A stretch of DNA of 64,000 nucleotides from Crocinitomicaceae bacterium. GTDB lineage: Bacteria; Bacteroidota; Bacteroidia; Flavobacteriales_D; Crocinitomicaceae. The stretch is taken from positions 1 to 64,000 of the forward strand of contig JAHENC010000005.1 of assembly GCA_024643365.1 (NCBI GenBank), given 5' to 3'. Positions 61,295 to 64,000 of this stretch are shown here, piece by piece. Under the pieces are notes generated by a model that had not been told where the DNA came from, did no database searches, and was given only the letters and a program-made list of their open reading frames with translations. A program made the translations under genes and the position numbers. Position 1 is the first letter of the stretch. Each line of letters starts with the position of its first letter.

Positions 61295-63926
61295 CTGTTA
61301 ATTTTTTGATTTCATTTAACTTCATCAAGGCTTCTACGGGTGTTAATGTGTTGATGTCAATCCCGATTAATTCTTCATGAATCTGCTCTAAAACAGGATC
61401 GTTTAATTGGAAAAAACTCAATTGCATGTTCGGATCTTTGTCCTTCTTTGTTTTTTTAACTCCACCGTTCGTAGATCCAACATGAGCATGAGAAAATTCA
61501 AGGTCTTTCAAGACCTGCTCTGCTCTTTTCAACACCATAGGCGGCATTCCGGCCATTCTTGCTACATGTATTCCAAATGAGTGTGCACTGCCACCTGGAG
61601 TTAATTTCCTCAGAAATAAAACCCTGTCACCTAGTTCTTTCACGGACACATTGTAATTCCGAATCCGCCCGAAACTTTTACTCATTTCATTTAACTCGTG
61701 GTAATGCGTGGCAAATAAGGTTTTGCATTTTGCTTTCGCATTTTCATGAATGAATTCTGCAATAGACCAAGCAATGGAGATTCCATCATATGTGCTTGTT
61801 CCTCTTCCAATTTCGTCTAATAAAATCAAACTTCGAGGTGAGATATTATTCAAAATACTAGCCGTTTCATTCATTTCCACCATAAACGTGGATTCACCAG
61901 AAGAAATATTATCCGAAGCTCCAACTCGTGTGAAAACTTTGTCGATTAATCCAATTTTTGCTGCATCTGCAGGAACAAAACAACCCATTTGTGCCATTAG
62001 AACAATAAGTGCTGTTTGACGAAGGATCGCACTTTTTCCACTCATGTTTGGACCGGTAATCATAATGATTTGTTGGTCATTGTTATCGAGTAATACGTCG
62101 TTAGCGATATAGCTTTCTCCTACAGGAAGTCGACGCTCAATTACCGGATGACGTCCGTTTTTAATGTCTAAAACAAAACTTTCGTTAATTTCTGGACGAA
62201 CATAGTTATTTTCATTTGCTGTTTGTGCAAAGGAGAACAAACAATCCAAACGAGCAATCAGCAAGGCATTGTGTTGAATCGGTTGAATGTAATCCGCCAT
62301 ACTGAAGACAAGGTCCTGAAACAATTTGGATTCAATGGCATAGATTTTTTCTTCTGCGCCGAGAATTTTTCCTTCGTATTCTTTCAGTTCTTCAGTAATG
62401 TATCGTTCCGCATTGACAAGTGTCTGCTTACGAATCCATTCCTCTGGAACTTTGTCTTTGTGCGTATTTCGTACTTCAATGAAATAACCGAACACATTAT
62501 TAAAGGCAATTTTTAAACTAGGTATCCCTGTTCGCTTCGATTCACGTTCTTGTATTTGTTCTAGGTAATCTTTTCCATTGAAAGAAATTTCACGAAGTTC
62601 ATCTAACTCTGTGTGAAAACCTGAGCGAATAATCATTCCTTTTCCAACTTGTGCAACCGGTTCATCGCACAGTGTTTTGTCGATTAAATCAATTAAACTC
62701 TGACAAGCATTCATTTGCTCCGTCAGTTTTTTCAAGGAAACTAACTCCCCATCCTTCAGTAGCTCCTTAATGGGATCAATTTGCATCAATGTTCGACGCA
62801 AATGCATGACTTCTTTTGGATTGACTTTACCAACGGCTACTTTGGAAATCAAGCGCTCTAAATCACCTATTTCCTTCAGTCGTTGCCCAATTTCATAGCT
62901 TATTTCCGGATGACTCACCAAATATTCTACTATGTCCAAGCGCTCTTCAATGGGTTTTTGGTCCTTCAACGGCAATACAATCCAACGCTTCATTTGACGC
63001 CCACCCATCGGGGTAAGTGTATGATCCAACACATCTGAAAGGGTGACCGCATTTTCGTTGGCTGAATAAATCAATTCGAGGTTACGTACGGTAAATCGAT
63101 CAAGCCAAACGTATTTTTCTTCTTCGATTCTCGAAATCGTTGAAATGTGTCCTAAACGATGGTGCTGGTTTTCGTTCAAATAATGGAATACGGCACCTGC
63201 GGCAACAATGGCTGCAGATAAGCCTTCAATTCCAAATCCCTTTAATGACTTTGTTCCGAAATGTTTTGTGAGCATTTCATTCGCATACTCGTTGGTATAT
63301 ACCCAATCCTCCACCCGAAACGTAAAATGATTTTCGCCAAAATGCTGTTCGAAGTCCGTTCGCTTGTTTTTTTGGTAGATGATTTCTGTCGGTTCGAAGC
63401 CACTTATTAGTTTGTCGATGTACTCTTTATTTCCTTGTGCTACCAAGAATTCTCCAGTAGAAACGTCTAAAAATGCAACGCCAATCGATGCTTTTTCAAA
63501 GTGTATTGCGCAAAGGAAATTATTTCGTGATTGTTCGAGTACCTGATCGTTAAAGGAAACACCTGGAGTTACTAATTCTGTCACGCCTCGTTTGACAATC
63601 GTTTTTGTCATCTTAGGATCTTCTAACTGATCGCAAATCGCCACACGCTGTCCAGCTCGGACAAGTTTCGGTAAATACGTATCAAGGGAATGGTGTGGAA
63701 ACCCGGCTAATTCAATTTCCGTCGCCGAACCACTGCCGCGCTTTGTTAGAATAATACCCAAAATGCGCGATGTTTTTATCGCATCTTCCCCAAACGTTTC
63801 GTAAAAATCTCCCACGCGAAACAACAACAAAGCTTCCGGATGTCGGGCTTTAATTTGATTGTATTGTTTCATCAAAGGCGTTTCTGCGACGACTTTCTCT
63901 GTGTTCGTTTTTGACAAGTTGGGCAA
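61287..63926 (-). CDS. mutS: DNA mismatch repair protein MutS
   Basis: This 879-aa protein carries the mismatch-reading motif [11 protein letters not shown] (Phe-x-Glu) near residues 38-48. The C-terminal ATPase has a Walker [14 protein letters not shown], an [14 protein letters not shown] Walker B region and [10 protein letters not shown]. It detects mispaired bases and recruits MutL. The length fits MutS1. It leads the transcript with a binding-protein-like lipoprotein downstream; no promoter box was obvious within 70 bases of the start. Confidence 0.98.
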   Translation of the reverse strand: MPNLSKTNTEKVVAETPLMKQYNQIKARHPEALLLFRVGDFYETFGEDAIKTSRILGIILTKRGSGSATEIELAGFPHHSLDTYLPKLVRAGQRVAICDQLEDPKMTKTIVKRGVTELVTPGVSFNDQVLEQSRNNFLCAIHFEKASIGVAFLDVSTGEFLVAQGNKEYIDKLISGFEPTEIIYQKNKRTDFEQHFGENHFTFRVEDWVYTNEYANEMLTKHFGTKSLKGFGIEGLSAAIVAAGAVFHYLNENQHHRLGHISTISRIEEEKYVWLDRFTVRNLELIYSANENAVTLSDVLDHTLTPMGGRQMKRWIVLPLKDQKPIEERLDIVEYLVSHPEISYEIGQRLKEIGDLERLISKVAVGKVNPKEVMHLRRTLMQIDPIKELLKDGELVSLKKLTEQMNACQSLIDLIDKTLCDEPVAQVGKGMIIRSGFHTELDELREISFNGKDYLEQIQERESKRTGIPSLKIAFNNVFGYFIEVRNTHKDKVPEEWIRKQTLVNAERYITEELKEYEGKILGAEEKIYAIESKLFQDLVFSMADYIQPIQHNALLIARLDCLFSFAQTANENNYVRPEINESFVLDIKNGRHPVIERRLPVGESYIANDVLLDNNDQQIIMITGPNMSGKSAILRQTALIVLMAQMGCFVPADAAKIGLIDKVFTRVGASDNISSGESTFMVEMNETASILNNISPRSLILLDEIGRGTSTYDGISIAWSIAEFIHENAKAKCKTLFATHYHELNEMSKSFGRIRNYNVSVKELGDRVLFLRKLTPGGSAHSFGIHVARMAGMPPMVLKRAEQVLKDLEFSHAHVGSTNGGVKKTKKDKDPNMQLSFFQLNDPVLEQIHEELIGIDINTLTPVEALMKLNEIKKLTGG

Positions 63927-64000
63927 TTTAAAATTGGAATTTAAAATTAGGAATTTTTATGTGGTCTTCTACACCTATTTCCAAGAACATTTTAACAATT

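Overview
The window looks like a chromosomal segment of a Bacteroidota bacterium of the order Flavobacteriales; a Crocinitomicaceae/Fluviicola-like member is my best guess but is not proven. Support: secreted proteins end in type IX secretion (T9SS) sorting domains of both kinds; many genes have the Bacteroidota -7 promoter element TAnnTTTG just upstream; succinate dehydrogenase has the three-subunit SdhC-A-B order; IspG is the long form; and several families are restricted to the phylum (DUF4271, DUF5362, DUF6029, Omp28-like, TonB-domain lipoprotein). The DNA is AT-rich and gene-dense, with no insertion sequence, phage, CRISPR array or rRNA.

Layout. 1-390: two minus-strand tRNA genes (Gly-GCC, then Leu-TAA) with a promoter and a terminator. 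388-4544: a minus-strand operon starting with hemL, followed by a reductase and three carotenoid tailoring genes (CruF-like, CrtZ, lycopene cyclase). 4587-9082: kynU, purN, acpP-fabF-rnc and a small membrane protein. 9203-12913: sdhCAB. 12982-17680: cell wall recycling (ldcA), ispD, a lipid kinase, a membrane protein, and an ECF sigma/anti-sigma pair whose anti-sigma ends in a T9SS-like domain. 17777-25233: a TlpA-like protein, mreB, purH and class Ia ribonucleotide reductase. 25234-25678: the largest non-coding gap, where coding changes from mostly minus to mostly plus. 25679-33883: comF, an FAD oxidase, lepA, a haem-protein pair, hflX and rnr. 33942-42470: a T9SS protein, then a tight plus-strand run tlpA - DUF6029 barrel - Omp28-like lipoprotein - rpoN - PAP2-like - lipoprotein - TPR. 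42471-50444: glutaryl-CoA dehydrogenase, DUF4271-hemD, a strongly codon-biased secreted thioredoxin-fold protein, an RluA pseudouridine synthase and ispG. 50545-63926: a TonB-domain lipoprotein, udk with a giant orphan histidine kinase, a redoxin with a lysyl-endopeptidase-like protease and hemW, bacilliredoxin with an ArsC/Spx-like protein, and mutS with a binding-protein-like lipoprotein.

Themes. Isoprenoid supply (IspD, IspG) feeds carotenoid finishing enzymes that together predict a hydroxylated monocyclic carotenoid. Haem is served by HemL, a HemD-like protein and HemW. Thiol chemistry recurs: six thioredoxin-fold proteins and an ArsC/Spx-like protein. Convergent genes are packed unusually tightly: seven of nine pairs overlap or abut at their stop codons. 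I found no unmistakably new defence or mobile system. The best candidates for new biology are the sigma/anti-sigma-T9SS fusion, the TlpA-barrel-Omp28 module upstream of rpoN, the 4-TM histidine protein with cytochrome c, and the strand-switch intergenic region.
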